From Streptantibioticus parmotrematis (GTDB lineage Bacteria; Actinomycetota; Actinomycetes; Streptomycetales; Streptomycetaceae), in NCBI RefSeq assembly GCF_019890615.1, contig NZ_JAINVZ010000014.1, forward strand, positions 62,001 through 126,000: 64,000 nt of DNA. Direction: 5' to 3'. This document shows, one piece after another, positions 17,160 through 27,711 of the stretch (position 1 is its first letter; each line of letters opens with the position of its first letter). The notes beneath the pieces were generated by a model. It did no database searches. It was not told the DNA's origin and saw only the letters and a list, made by a program, of their open reading frames with translations. The position numbers were made by a program, and so were the translations under genes.

Positions 17160-17752
17160 CAGCGCTGCGCCGGGGCGCTGGTGGTCGCCTCGGAGAGCGC
17201 CTGGGCGAACGCCAGCGTCTGGCGGACCGCCTCCTGGCCGTCGCCCGCCTCGCTGACCCGCAGCGACAGGTCGTCGGCGGTGGAGGAGCCGGTGTAGCCG
17301 TGGTCCGCCTCGCAGTTGGGGTCGCCGCAGGCGGCGGGCTCCAAGTCGAGGCGGCTGACGGCGCCCCAGCCGATGGTCAGCACGACCTCGCGGGGCAGCG
17401 TTCCCGGGGTGTACGCCTCCGGGTTGGCGACCACCCGGCTCACGACCACCGACGAGATCCGGCCGATCTTCACCGACTCGGTCGAGGTGGTGGCGTACGG
17501 GGTGGGCGAGGTGTCGTCGGCGCCCTGCTCGTCGGTGTGGCTGACGAGGAAGCGGGTCGGGGTGAGGACCAGCACGGTCACGTGCCGCCGGACCTCGTTG
17601 GCGTCGAAGGTGGTCTCCTGGTTGACGAGGTACGCCACCACCGCTTCCCCGCCGACCGAGGCCTCCACGGCCTCCGCCACGAGGGCCGGGTAGTAGCCGC
17701 TGCGCTCGATGGCCGCGCGCAGCCCCTGGGTCGTCGTACCGGTCTTCGCCAT
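17159..17752 (-). CDS. DUF5998 family protein
   Basis: 197 residues, taking the ATG at 17752 (MAKTGTTT); a second ATG nine bases upstream is equally possible. The protein has a helical N-terminus (GLRAAIERSGYYPALVAEAV), a central beta-rich half with VTVLVLTPTRFLVSHTDE, and a loop with CGDPNCEADHGY, a possible metal site. The family is widespread in actinobacteria and has no assigned function. It is coupled to the phosphodiesterase gene through the TGATG overlap, so the two proteins may work together. Confidence 0.8.
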   Translation of the reverse strand: MAKTGTTTQGLRAAIERSGYYPALVAEAVEASVGGEAVVAYLVNQETTFDANEVRRHVTVLVLTPTRFLVSHTDEQGADDTSPTPYATTSTESVKIGRISSVVVSRVVANPEAYTPGTLPREVVLTIGWGAVSRLDLEPAACGDPNCEADHGYTGSSTADDLSLRVSEAGDGQEAVRQTLAFAQALSEATTSAPAQR

Positions 17753-17803
17753 ACGCACCATCTTAGTGTCGGACCGCCCGCTGCCGGTCCGGCGCGTCAC
17801 AGC

Positions 17804-20581
17804 TCAGAGCGACGACAGCGCGCGGGGGCCGAGGTCGCTGCGGGCCGGGGGGTGCGCCAGCCGGACGGTGGCGCCGAGCACGGTGACCCCCTCGCGGGCC
17901 ACCACCACGGGTTCCAGGGCGAGCGAGACGACCTCGGGCAGGTCGTCCACCAGCCGGGAGACCCGCAGCAGCAGGTCCTGCAGGGCGTCGGTGTCGGTGG
18001 GTTCCGAGCCACGCCAGCCGAACAGCAGCGGCGCCGCCTTGATCGAACGGATCAGCTCGGCGGCGTCCTTGTCGGTCGCGGGCACCAGCCGGTGCGCCAC
18101 GTCGCCCAGCAGTTCGGAGGCGGCGCCGGCCAGGCCGAAGGAGAGCACGGCGCCCGCGCCCGGGTCGACCGCGGCGCGCACCACGGTGTCCACGCCGCGC
18201 GGCGCCATCGCCTGCACCACCGGCAGCACCTCCCGCGCCGGGCCCAGCCGCCGCGTCAACTCCTCGTACGCGCGCCGCAGTTCGGCCTCCGAGGCCAGGT
18301 CGAGGCGGACGCCGCCGAGATCGGCGCGGTGCCGCAGGTGCGGGGCGGTCGCCTTGAGCGCGACCGGGTAGCCCAGCCGTCCCGCGGCGTCGACGGCGGC
18401 GTCGGCGTCGGAGGCGGGCAGCGCGGTCAGCACCTCGACGCCGTACCGGCCGAGCAGCGCGCGGGCCGCCTCGTCGTCGAGGGTGACGCCCTGCCCGACC
18501 CCGTCGTGGCCCGCGTCCAGCAGCCGTTCCACGTCCTCGCGGGCGGCGTCGGGGTCGATGGGGTCGACGCCTTCGAACTCCGGCAGCAGTCCCGGCTCCC
18601 GGGCCGCCTCGCGCCAGGCCGCGTACCGCACCGCCTCCGCCAGCGCCTGCACCGCGCGTTCGGCGGCCGGGTAGGCGGGCAGCCGCACGGAGGCGCCCGC
18701 GTCCGCGTCGCCCGCCAGGCGGTGGGCGAGGCCGTCCAGGGTGAGGTGGACCACGACGACCGGCTTGGCGGCGCCCTCGGCGGCGGTCAGCAGCGCCCGC
18801 GCCAGCTGCGGGTCGTCGGCGGCGTCCGGGTCGGCGGCCGGGTCGCGGGCGGCCGACGCGCCGACCCGGGGGATGGCGGTGACCAGGACGGCGTCGACCT
18901 CGTCGTCGGCCAGCGCCGCGGTGAGGGCGGCGTGGAAGTCGGCCGGGGAGGCGGCGGTGGTCAGGTCGCGCGGCGGGGCGGGGCGCAGGCCCGCGGTGAG
19001 GGCGACGTCGTAGGCGATCAGGCCGAGCGACTCGGAGTTGCCGAGGATGGCGACCCGGCCGCCGGCCGGCAGCGGCTGGTGGGCCAGCAGCAGCCCGACG
19101 TCCAGCAGTTCGGTGACCGCGCCGACCCGGATGACGCCCGCCTGCCGGAACAGCGCGGAGACGGTGGCGTCCGGGATGCGGCTGATCGGCACGGTGTGGC
19201 CGGGCGGCAGGCTGCCGGAGTGCCGGGCGCCCTTGACCACGACGACGGGCTTCGCGGCGGCGGTGCGGCGGGCGAGCCGGGTGAACTTGCGCGGGTTGCC
19301 GATCGATTCGAGGTACATCAGCACGACGTCGGTGTGCGGGTCGTCGTGCCAGTACTGGAGGAGGTCGTTGCCGGAGACGTCGGCGCGGTTGCCCGCGGAG
19401 ACGAAGGTGGAGACCCCGGCCAGGCCCGCGCCCCTGCGGTGCAGTCCGGACAGCAGGGCGATGCCGATCGCGCCGGACTGGGTGAACAGCCCGAGCCGTC
19501 CCGGGGCGGGTGTCTCCGGTGCCAGCGAGGCGTTCAGCCGCACGTCGGCGGCGGTGTTGAGGACGCCGAACGCGTTGGGGCCGAACACCCGCATCCCGTA
19601 CGACCTGGCCTGGCGGACCAGGGCGCGCTGGCGGTCGCGGCCCTCGGGCCCGGACTCCGCGTAGCCGCTGGCGATCACCAGCAGGCCCTGGACGCCGTGC
19701 GTGCCGCAGTCCGCGACCGCGTCCGGCACCCGGTCGGCGGGGACGCACAGCACGGCGAGGTCGACCGGTTCACCGATCTCGCCGACCGAACGGCAGGCGG
19801 GCACCCCTTCGGGCTCCAGGCGGGCGGGCGGCGGGCCGAAGTGCGGGTTGACGGCGTGCACGGTGCCGGTGAACCCGGCGTCCAGCAGGTTGCGCAGGAC
19901 GGTCCGGCCGACGCCGCCCTCGGCGCGGCCGGTACCGATGACGGCGACCGACCGCGGGGCGAGCAGCCGTTGCACTGAGCGGGCCTCGGCGCGCTGTTCG
20001 CGGGCACGCATCACGGCGACGGACGCCTCGGTGGGCTCCAGGTCGAGTTCGAGCCGCACGACGCCGTCGGTGAAGCTGCGGTGCGCGGTGTACCCGGCGT
20101 CGGTGAAGACCTTGATCATCTTGCGGTTGGCGGGCAGCACCTCGGCGTCGAAGTGCCGGATGCCGCGTTCGCGGGCGACGGCCGCGATGTGCTCCAGCAG
20201 GGTGGAGGCGACGCCCCGGCCCTGGTGGGCGTCCTGGACCAGGAACGCGACCTCGGCCCGGCCGCCCTCCTCGGTGGCAGGCGCGCCCCGCTCGTCGAGG
20301 CGGTCGTAGCGGACGGTGGCGATGAACTCCCCGCCCACGGTGGCCGCGAGCCCCACCCGGTCGACGTAGTCGTGGTGCGTGAAGCGGTGCACGTCGCGGT
20401 CGGACAGTCGCGGGTAGGGCGCGAAGAAGCGGTAGTACTTCGACTCGTCGGAGACCTGTTCGTAGAAGCTGACCAGGCGCCCCGCGTCGTCGGGGGTGAT
20501 GGGACGGATGTGCGCGATGCCTCCGTCGCGCAGCACCACGTCGGCTTCCCAGTGGACCGGGTAGCTCACGGAGGTCTCCAT
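17804..20581 (-). CDS. GNAT / NDP-forming acyl-CoA synthetase-like fusion (PatA-type protein acetyltransferase)
   Basis: 925 residues. The N-terminal GNAT domain (about 18-185) has AEVAFLVQDAHQGRGVAS, the acetyl-CoA pyrophosphate loop. The rest resembles ADP-forming acyl-CoA synthetase: a CoA-binding Rossmann domain (VAVIGTGRAEGGVGRTVLRN), FTQSGAIGIALLSG, and an ATP-grasp end with VALKATAPHLRHRADLGGV. In synthetases the swivelling phospho-His sits in SHTGAL; here the site reads GHTVPI, so the His may remain but its surroundings are changed. GNAT-first order is the arrangement described for the S. lividans acetyltransferase that inactivates acetoacetyl-CoA synthetase by Lys acetylation. Start may be the ATG at 20581 or a GTG at 20569, which has GGAG 6 nt upstream. 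Confidence 0.87.
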   Translation of the reverse strand: METSVSYPVHWEADVVLRDGGIAHIRPITPDDAGRLVSFYEQVSDESKYYRFFAPYPRLSDRDVHRFTHHDYVDRVGLAATVGGEFIATVRYDRLDERGAPATEEGGRAEVAFLVQDAHQGRGVASTLLEHIAAVARERGIRHFDAEVLPANRKMIKVFTDAGYTAHRSFTDGVVRLELDLEPTEASVAVMRAREQRAEARSVQRLLAPRSVAVIGTGRAEGGVGRTVLRNLLDAGFTGTVHAVNPHFGPPPARLEPEGVPACRSVGEIGEPVDLAVLCVPADRVPDAVADCGTHGVQGLLVIASGYAESGPEGRDRQRALVRQARSYGMRVFGPNAFGVLNTAADVRLNASLAPETPAPGRLGLFTQSGAIGIALLSGLHRRGAGLAGVSTFVSAGNRADVSGNDLLQYWHDDPHTDVVLMYLESIGNPRKFTRLARRTAAAKPVVVVKGARHSGSLPPGHTVPISRIPDATVSALFRQAGVIRVGAVTELLDVGLLLAHQPLPAGGRVAILGNSESLGLIAYDVALTAGLRPAPPRDLTTAASPADFHAALTAALADDEVDAVLVTAIPRVGASAARDPAADPDAADDPQLARALLTAAEGAAKPVVVVHLTLDGLAHRLAGDADAGASVRLPAYPAAERAVQALAEAVRYAAWREAAREPGLLPEFEGVDPIDPDAAREDVERLLDAGHDGVGQGVTLDDEAARALLGRYGVEVLTALPASDADAAVDAAGRLGYPVALKATAPHLRHRADLGGVRLDLASEAELRRAYEELTRRLGPAREVLPVVQAMAPRGVDTVVRAAVDPGAGAVLSFGLAGAASELLGDVAHRLVPATDKDAAELIRSIKAAPLLFGWRGSEPTDTDALQDLLLRVSRLVDDLPEVVSLALEPVVVAREGVTVLGATVRLAHPPARSDLGPRALSSL

Positions 20582-20694
20582 GAGCGCAAGGGTAGGCCGC
20601 GCTCCCGGCCCCCGCCCCCACCGGCCGGTCGGGACGCGGCCCGTGCCGTGCGGCCGACCTACGCTGGGTGGACGGAGCGCTTCCGCGACCGTGA

Positions 20695-20714
20695 TATGAC
20701 TGGTCTAGACAACG
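20695..20714 (+). promoter_or_regulatory. DasR-responsive element-like site before ptsH
   Basis: ACTGGTCTAGACAACG (20699-20714) matches the published dre consensus (ACTGGTCTAGACCA-like) in its left half and core, with a weaker right half. It overlaps a -10-like TATGAC (20695-20700) and lies 36 bp before the HPr start. DasR is the GntR-family N-acetylglucosamine regulator that controls pts genes in S. coelicolor, which fits the gene. Confidence 0.75.
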
Positions 20715-20749
20715 TAAGGCATCGCAGAACTTCCAGAAGGGTCACCACC

Positions 20750-21037
20750 ATGGCTGAGCGCCGCGTCAACGTCGGCTGGGCCGAGGGCCTGCACGCCCGC
20801 CCCGCGTCGATCTTCGTCCGCGCCGCGACCGCCGCCGGTGTGCCGGTGACGATCGCGAAGGCCGACGGGAACCCGGTCAACGCCGCCTCGATGCTGGCCG
20901 TGCTCAGCCTGGGCGCGACGGGCGGCGAGGAGATCGTGCTCGCCACGGACAGCGACGCCCCCGAGGCCGACGTGGCGCTCGACCGGCTGGCGAAGCTGGT
21001 GGCCGAGGGCCTGGAAGAGCTGCCCGAGACGGTCTGA
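20750..21037 (+). CDS. ptsH: HPr phosphocarrier protein of the PTS
   Basis: 95 residues from the ATG at 20750; an AGAAGG is 10 nt upstream. The active site GLHARPAS has the phospho-His15. The second conserved region, VNAASMLAVLSLGA, has Ser47 at the regulatory position of Gram-positive HPr, although the usual Lys before it is Ala. HPr carries phosphate from enzyme I to sugar-specific EIIA proteins; in Streptomyces the main sugars are N-acetylglucosamine and fructose. The gene stands alone (no ptsI nearby), divergent from the acetyltransferase gene and followed by a strong hairpin. The DasR-like site upstream suggests induction by GlcNAc-derived signals. Confidence 0.96.
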   Translation: MAERRVNVGWAEGLHARPASIFVRAATAAGVPVTIAKADGNPVNAASMLAVLSLGATGGEEIVLATDSDAPEADVALDRLAKLVAEGLEELPETV

Positions 21038-21070
21038 CCGGCACGCGGCCGACCGGCCCCTTCAGAAGCG

Positions 21071-21109
21071 CGAAGGCGGCGCCCCCTGGACGTGGGGGCG
21101 CCGCCTTCG
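21071..21109. terminator. 16-bp perfect hairpin between ptsH and the M16 gene
   Basis: Arms 21071-21086 and 21094-21109 pair perfectly, with a 7-nt loop, then GTCCTTGTTCT. It lies between the convergent ptsH and M16 genes and probably ends both transcripts. Confidence 0.88.
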
Positions 21110-21128
21110 TCCTTGTTCTGCCGGGCGG

Positions 21129-22517
21129 TCAGCCCTTGACGACGCTCACCGGGCCGATGCCCAGCGCCTCGACCGGCTCGCGGATCGCCGACGCGTCGCC
21201 GACCAGCACCACCACCAGCCGCTCCGGCGCGAAGGCGTTGACCACCGCGGCCGTCGCCTCGACGGTGCCGGTCGCCGCCAGCCGCTCGTACAGCCGCGCC
21301 TGGAAGTCGTCGGGCAGGTGCTGTTCGACCTGCTCGGCGAAGGTCGCCGCGACCGCGGCGGCCGTCTCGTACTTCAGCGGCGCGACGCCGACGAGGTTCT
21401 GCACCGCGACGTCGCGCTCCTCGTCGGTGAGCCCGCCCTCGGCGAGGGTGCGCAGCACCTTCCAGGCGTCCTCCAGCGCGGGCCCGGTGACCTCGGTGGC
21501 CACCGAACCGCTGATCGCCAGCAGCGACGCCCCCGTGCCGTCCGGCGCCGAGCGCAGCACCTGCGCGAAGGCCCGCACGCCGTACGTGTAGCCCTTCTCC
21601 TCGCGCAGCACCCGGTCGAGCCGCGAGGTGAGCGTGCCGCCCAGGCAGTAGGTGCCGAGCACCTGCGCGGGCCAGGCCGCGTCGTGCCGGTCGGGCCCGG
21701 TGCGGCCGATCAGCAGCTGGGTCTGCACCGCGCCCGGGCGGTCCACGATCACCACGCGCGCGGTGTCGTCGGCCACGATCGCCGGCACCGGCCGGGCCGC
21801 GCCCGCCTCGGCGGTCCAGGCGCCGAGCGTCTCGCCCAGCACCGCGGCCAGGTCGATCCCGGTCAGGTCGCCGACCACGACGACGGTGCCGGTGGAGGGC
21901 CGCACGTGGGCCTCGTAGAACGCGCGGACGGCGGCGGCGTCGATGCGGGCGACGGTCTCCTCGGTGCCCTGCCGGGGCCGCGACATGCGCGAGTCGGCCG
22001 GGAACAGCTCCTTCGACAGGGTGACGGCGGCCCGGCGCGCGGGGTTGGCCATCTCGTGCGGGATCTCGTCCAGCCGGTTGTTGACCAGCCGTTCGACCTC
22101 GTCGTCGGGGAACGCGGGGGCGCGCAGCGCGTCGGCGAGCAGCCCGAGCGCCTTGCCCAGCCGGGAGGCGGGCACCTCGAGCGACACCTCGACGCCCGGG
22201 TGGTCGGCGTGCGCGTCGAGCGTGGCGCCGCAGCGCTCCAGCTCGGCGGCGAACTCCTCGGCGGTCAGCGTGTCGGTGCCCTCGGAGAACGCCCGGGACA
22301 TGATGGTGGCCACGCCGTCCAGGCCCTCGGGCTCGGCGTCCAGCGGCACGTCGAGCAGCACCTCGACGGCGACGACCTGCTGGCCGGGCCGGTGGCAGTG
22401 CAGCACGGTCAGGCCGTTGGCCAGGGTGGCGCGCTCGGGGGCGGGGAAGGCCCAGGGCTTGGGCTGCCCGGCCTGCGGACGCGGGTGCAGCGTCATCTCG
22501 GTGGCGGTCTCGGTCAT
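21129..22517 (-). CDS. M16 family peptidase, non-catalytic partner
   Basis: 462 residues from the ATG at 22517, overlapping the upstream M16 gene stop by one base (TGATG). Two M16 domains are visible, with NGLTVLHCHRPG in the first and REEKGYTYGVRAFAQ in the second (the R/Y pair that contacts substrate in M16 proteins). The zinc motif HxxEH is absent: the aligned segment reads GVATIMSRAFSEGTD. It therefore lacks its own metal site and probably forms a heterodimer with the active protein encoded just upstream, as in mitochondrial processing peptidase and other paired M16B enzymes. No signal peptide. Confidence 0.9.
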   Translation of the reverse strand: MTETATEMTLHPRPQAGQPKPWAFPAPERATLANGLTVLHCHRPGQQVVAVEVLLDVPLDAEPEGLDGVATIMSRAFSEGTDTLTAEEFAAELERCGATLDAHADHPGVEVSLEVPASRLGKALGLLADALRAPAFPDDEVERLVNNRLDEIPHEMANPARRAAVTLSKELFPADSRMSRPRQGTEETVARIDAAAVRAFYEAHVRPSTGTVVVVGDLTGIDLAAVLGETLGAWTAEAGAARPVPAIVADDTARVVIVDRPGAVQTQLLIGRTGPDRHDAAWPAQVLGTYCLGGTLTSRLDRVLREEKGYTYGVRAFAQVLRSAPDGTGASLLAISGSVATEVTGPALEDAWKVLRTLAEGGLTDEERDVAVQNLVGVAPLKYETAAAVAATFAEQVEQHLPDDFQARLYERLAATGTVEATAAVVNAFAPERLVVVLVGDASAIREPVEALGIGPVSVVKG

Positions 22518-23884
22518 CAGGCGTCCTCGCCCTCTTCCTCGATGGGGTCCACGACCGGCGCGTCCGGTTCCTCGCCCGCGGCGTCGCCGCCGGTCGGCTC
22601 GTAGACCAGCACGGCGCGGTTGTCGGGACGCAGCCGCCGCGCGGCCACCTCCCGTACCTCCTCGGGCGTGACCTTCAGGACCCGCTGGACGGCGGTGAGC
22701 GCCAGCTGCGGGTCGCCGAACAGCACGGCGAACCGGCACAGTTCGTCCGCCCGGCCGCCGACAGTCGCCAGCCGGTCGAGCCACTCGCGTTCCAACTGCG
22801 CCTGGGCGCGCTCCATTTCGGCGGGGGTCGGGCCCTGTTCGGCGAAGCGGGCCAGCTCCTCGTCGACCGCCGCCTCGATGGCCGTCACCTCGGCGCCGGA
22901 GGACGCCTTGACGTCCAGCCAGCCCATCGACGGCGCGCCCGTCAGCCGCAGCATGCCGAAGCCCGCGCCGACGGCCGTGCGGTCGCGCCGGACCAGGCGG
23001 TTGTGCAGCCGGGACGACTCGCCGCCGCCCAGCACCGTCAGCGCCAGGTCGGCGGCGTCGGCCTCGCGGGTGCCGTCCTGCGGCAGCCGGTAGGCGGCCA
23101 TCAGCGCGCGCGAGGGCACGTCCTCCTCGACGACCTGGCGCAGTTCGCCGCCGATCACCTCGGGCAGCGAGCCGTCGCGCGGCGCGGGCTTGCCGTCGTG
23201 CCCGGGGATCGAGCCGAAGTACCGCTCCACCCACTCCAGCGTCCGCCGCGGGTCGATGTCGCCGACGACCGACAGCACCGCGTTGTTGGGCGCGTAGTAC
23301 GTGCGGAAGAACGCCCGCGCGTCCTCCAGCGAGGCCGCGTCCAGGTCGGCCATCGAGCCGATCGGGGTGTGGTGGTACGGGTGGCCCTCGGGGTAGGCCA
23401 TGGCGGTCAGCCGCTCGAACGCGGTGCCGTAGGGAACGTTGTCGTAGCGCTGGCGGCGCTCGTTCTTGACGACGTCGCGCTGGTTGTCCAGGCTCTCCAG
23501 GTCGAGCGCGGTGAGCAGGCTGCCCATCCGGTCGGCCTCCAGCCACAGGGCCAGTTCCAGCTGGTGGGCGGGCATGGTCTCGAAGTAGTTGGTGCGCTCG
23601 AAGCTCGTGGTGCCGTTGAGCGAGCCGCCCGCGCCCTGCACCAGCTCGAAGTGGCCGTTGCCGGACACCTGGGCGGAGCCCTGGAACATCAAGTGCTCGA
23701 AGAGGTGGGCGAGTCCGGTGCGGCCCGCCACCTCGTGGCGCGAGCCGACGTCGTACCAGAGGCATACCGCGGCGACCGGGGTCAGGTGATCCTCGGAGAG
23801 CACCACCCGCAGCCCGTTGGCGAGACGGTGCTCTGTCGCTGTCAGGCCGCCGGATCGTGCCTCCGGCGTGGCCGTGTGACCCAT
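22517..23884 (-). CDS. M16 family zinc metallopeptidase, catalytic subunit
   Basis: 455 residues from the ATG at 23884, with GGAAGGACAG 9 nt upstream. The inverted zinc motif HLFEH (His60, Glu63, His64) is present in TGLAHLFEHLMFQGS, with the third ligand expected in NERRQRYDNVPYG. The C-terminal acidic extension (residues after about 430) is probably disordered. This is an M16B-type processing peptidase; the next gene encodes the partner that lacks the metal site but keeps the R/Y element. Natural substrates are unknown. The operon promoter must lie within the repeat-rich 295 bp before the divergent parC gene. Confidence 0.92.
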   Translation of the reverse strand: MGHTATPEARSGGLTATEHRLANGLRVVLSEDHLTPVAAVCLWYDVGSRHEVAGRTGLAHLFEHLMFQGSAQVSGNGHFELVQGAGGSLNGTTSFERTNYFETMPAHQLELALWLEADRMGSLLTALDLESLDNQRDVVKNERRQRYDNVPYGTAFERLTAMAYPEGHPYHHTPIGSMADLDAASLEDARAFFRTYYAPNNAVLSVVGDIDPRRTLEWVERYFGSIPGHDGKPAPRDGSLPEVIGGELRQVVEEDVPSRALMAAYRLPQDGTREADAADLALTVLGGGESSRLHNRLVRRDRTAVGAGFGMLRLTGAPSMGWLDVKASSGAEVTAIEAAVDEELARFAEQGPTPAEMERAQAQLEREWLDRLATVGGRADELCRFAVLFGDPQLALTAVQRVLKVTPEEVREVAARRLRPDNRAVLVYEPTGGDAAGEEPDAPVVDPIEEEGEDA

Positions 23885-24076
23885 GGGCAAGCTGTCCTTC
23901 CGGTCGCGAAGTCGGTAGAAGGCCCACTCTAGGCAAGCGGAGGGCCACCTTGCGAAGTTCCTCCCCGCGGACACGGGTACGACGGGTCGAGGTCGGCACT
24001 GTCGGTGCGGCGGTCCACAATGGAGCCGGTCGGATCCCGGCGCCCGATCCGCGTCCCGTCCGGCCCCGCCCGCACC

Positions 24077-24155
24077 GCCGGTACTGTCCGTACTGTCCGC
24101 ACCCCACGGTCCGTACCGCCCGTACCGCCCGTACTGTCCGCACCCTGTCCGTACC
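24077..24155. repeat. Eight nonamer repeats (iteron-like) before parC
   Basis: Nonamers of pattern G(T/C)CCG(T/C)AC(T/C), with one variant beginning GCCGG, occur at 24077, 24086 and 24095, then 24109, 24118, 24127 and 24136, then 24147. Most are directly adjacent, so the array is phased at 9 bp with gaps of 5 and 2 bp. It fills the divergent region between the M16 operon and parC, ending 25 bp before parC. Confidence 0.8.
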
Positions 24156-24179
24156 GTTCGTCCAAGGAGCAGCCGCGCG

Positions 24180-26633
<2,454 letters not shown>

Positions 26634-26768
26634 GGAGCGGTCGGCTTCGAGGAGCGGGGCGCGGTCGGGGCGGGTCGTCGGGGGGGCGGGTCATCCGGGC
26701 GGGCGGGTCGTCGGTGGGCGAGGCGGGCGCGACCGCCGGTCGGGTGACGCGAGGGGCGGGCGGGGCGC

Positions 26769-26788
26769 AGGTGAGATTAGGCTCACCT
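26769..26788 (+). promoter_or_regulatory. Iron box-like palindrome (DmdR1/IdeR type) at the sucrase/ferredoxin-like gene
   Basis: AGGTGAG (26769-26775), ATTAGG and CTCACCT (26782-26788) form a perfect 7-bp inverted repeat with a 6-bp spacer. The core TTAGGCTcACCT matches 11 of 12 positions of the IdeR/DmdR1 consensus. It ends 2 bp before the GTG start, where a bound repressor would block transcription initiation. Confidence 0.65.
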
Positions 26789-26790
26789 GT

Positions 26791-27711
26791 GTGAGCACGT
26801 GCGCAGCCTTCTCCCGCGACCTGGCGGAACCGCCTGCCGCGACCGCGTCCCCGGCCCGCACCTGGCTGCTGGTCGAGCAGCCGGGACCGTGGGGCGCGAA
26901 GGCGCTCACCGCCAGCCACCTGGGTCGACGGCTGGGCCGCGCCCTGGAGGACGCCGCGTCCGGCACCGGGGTGCGCGTCGCGCTGATCCGCCGCCCCGGG
27001 CCGCACGCCGACCACCACCGCCCGCGCCGCCGGGTCTACGCCTGCCACACCGTGCCCGGCGCGGGCTGGCTGCGCTCGGCGGAGCTCGCCGAGCCCGGTG
27101 AGCTGCTCGACCTGGACCTGACGCGGCTCGGCGCCGGTGCGCACGACGGCTTCGGCACGCCGTACGACGGGGAGCCGCTGGCCGCGGTGTGCACCAACGG
27201 CAAGCGCGACCGCTGCTGCGCGCTGCTCGGCCGCCCGCTCGCCGCCGAACTGGCCGCCGCCGGGCTCGGCGACATCTGGGAGGTCACCCACCTCGGCGGC
27301 CACCGCTTCTCGCCGACGATGCTGGTGCTGCCGTACGGGTACGCCTGGGCGCGGCAGGACGCGGCGTCCGCGAAGGGCGTACTGGAGGCGGTCCGCGACG
27401 GCCGGGTCGTGACCGACCGCTGCCGGGGCCGCTCCGCCTGGGAACGGCCGGGCCAGGCGGCCGAGTTGGCGGTGCGCGAGCTGACCGGCGAGGACCGCGC
27501 CGAGGCGCTGGACGTGCGGCGCTGCGTGGAGACGGCGTACGGGTGGAGCGCGTCGGTGGCCCACGTCGACGGACGCGTGTGGACCGCCGAGGTCGAGCGC
27601 CGGGCGGCCGGGTCCGCGCGCCCGGAGAGCTGCGGCGCGGTGCCCGGCAACCCGGCGCTGATGGCGGTGCGTTCGCTGCGCGCCGCCGACGTGCGGGTTC
27701 CCCCGCGTTAA
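26791..27711 (+). CDS. Sucrase/ferredoxin-like family protein
   Basis: 306 residues from the GTG at 26791. The thioredoxin-like ferredoxin fold of this family is suggested by WLLVEQPGPWGAKAL at the N-terminus. The C-terminal half has VCTNGKRDRCCALLGRPLAAEL, where the three Cys plus a later Cys/His (HLGGHRFSPT) would hold an iron-sulfur cluster. The family is named for a weak link to sucrase and is found in actinobacteria and fungi; its reaction is not established. The palindrome at 26769-26788 places it under probable iron control, which fits an Fe-S protein. Its stop overlaps that of the convergent ABC lipoprotein gene by 3 bp (TTAA). Confidence 0.83.
   Translation: MSTCAAFSRDLAEPPAATASPARTWLLVEQPGPWGAKALTASHLGRRLGRALEDAASGTGVRVALIRRPGPHADHHRPRRRVYACHTVPGAGWLRSAELAEPGELLDLDLTRLGAGAHDGFGTPYDGEPLAAVCTNGKRDRCCALLGRPLAAELAAAGLGDIWEVTHLGGHRFSPTMLVLPYGYAWARQDAASAKGVLEAVRDGRVVTDRCRGRSAWERPGQAAELAVRELTGEDRAEALDVRRCVETAYGWSASVAHVDGRVWTAEVERRAAGSARPESCGAVPGNPALMAVRSLRAADVRVPPR

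Noticed and set aside
17300-19978. Long plus-strand open frame (892 codons) antisense to the acetyltransferase fusion
   Set aside because: The minus-strand frame shows GNAT and CoA-synthetase motifs; the plus-strand translation is Gly/Arg/Gln low complexity without motifs.
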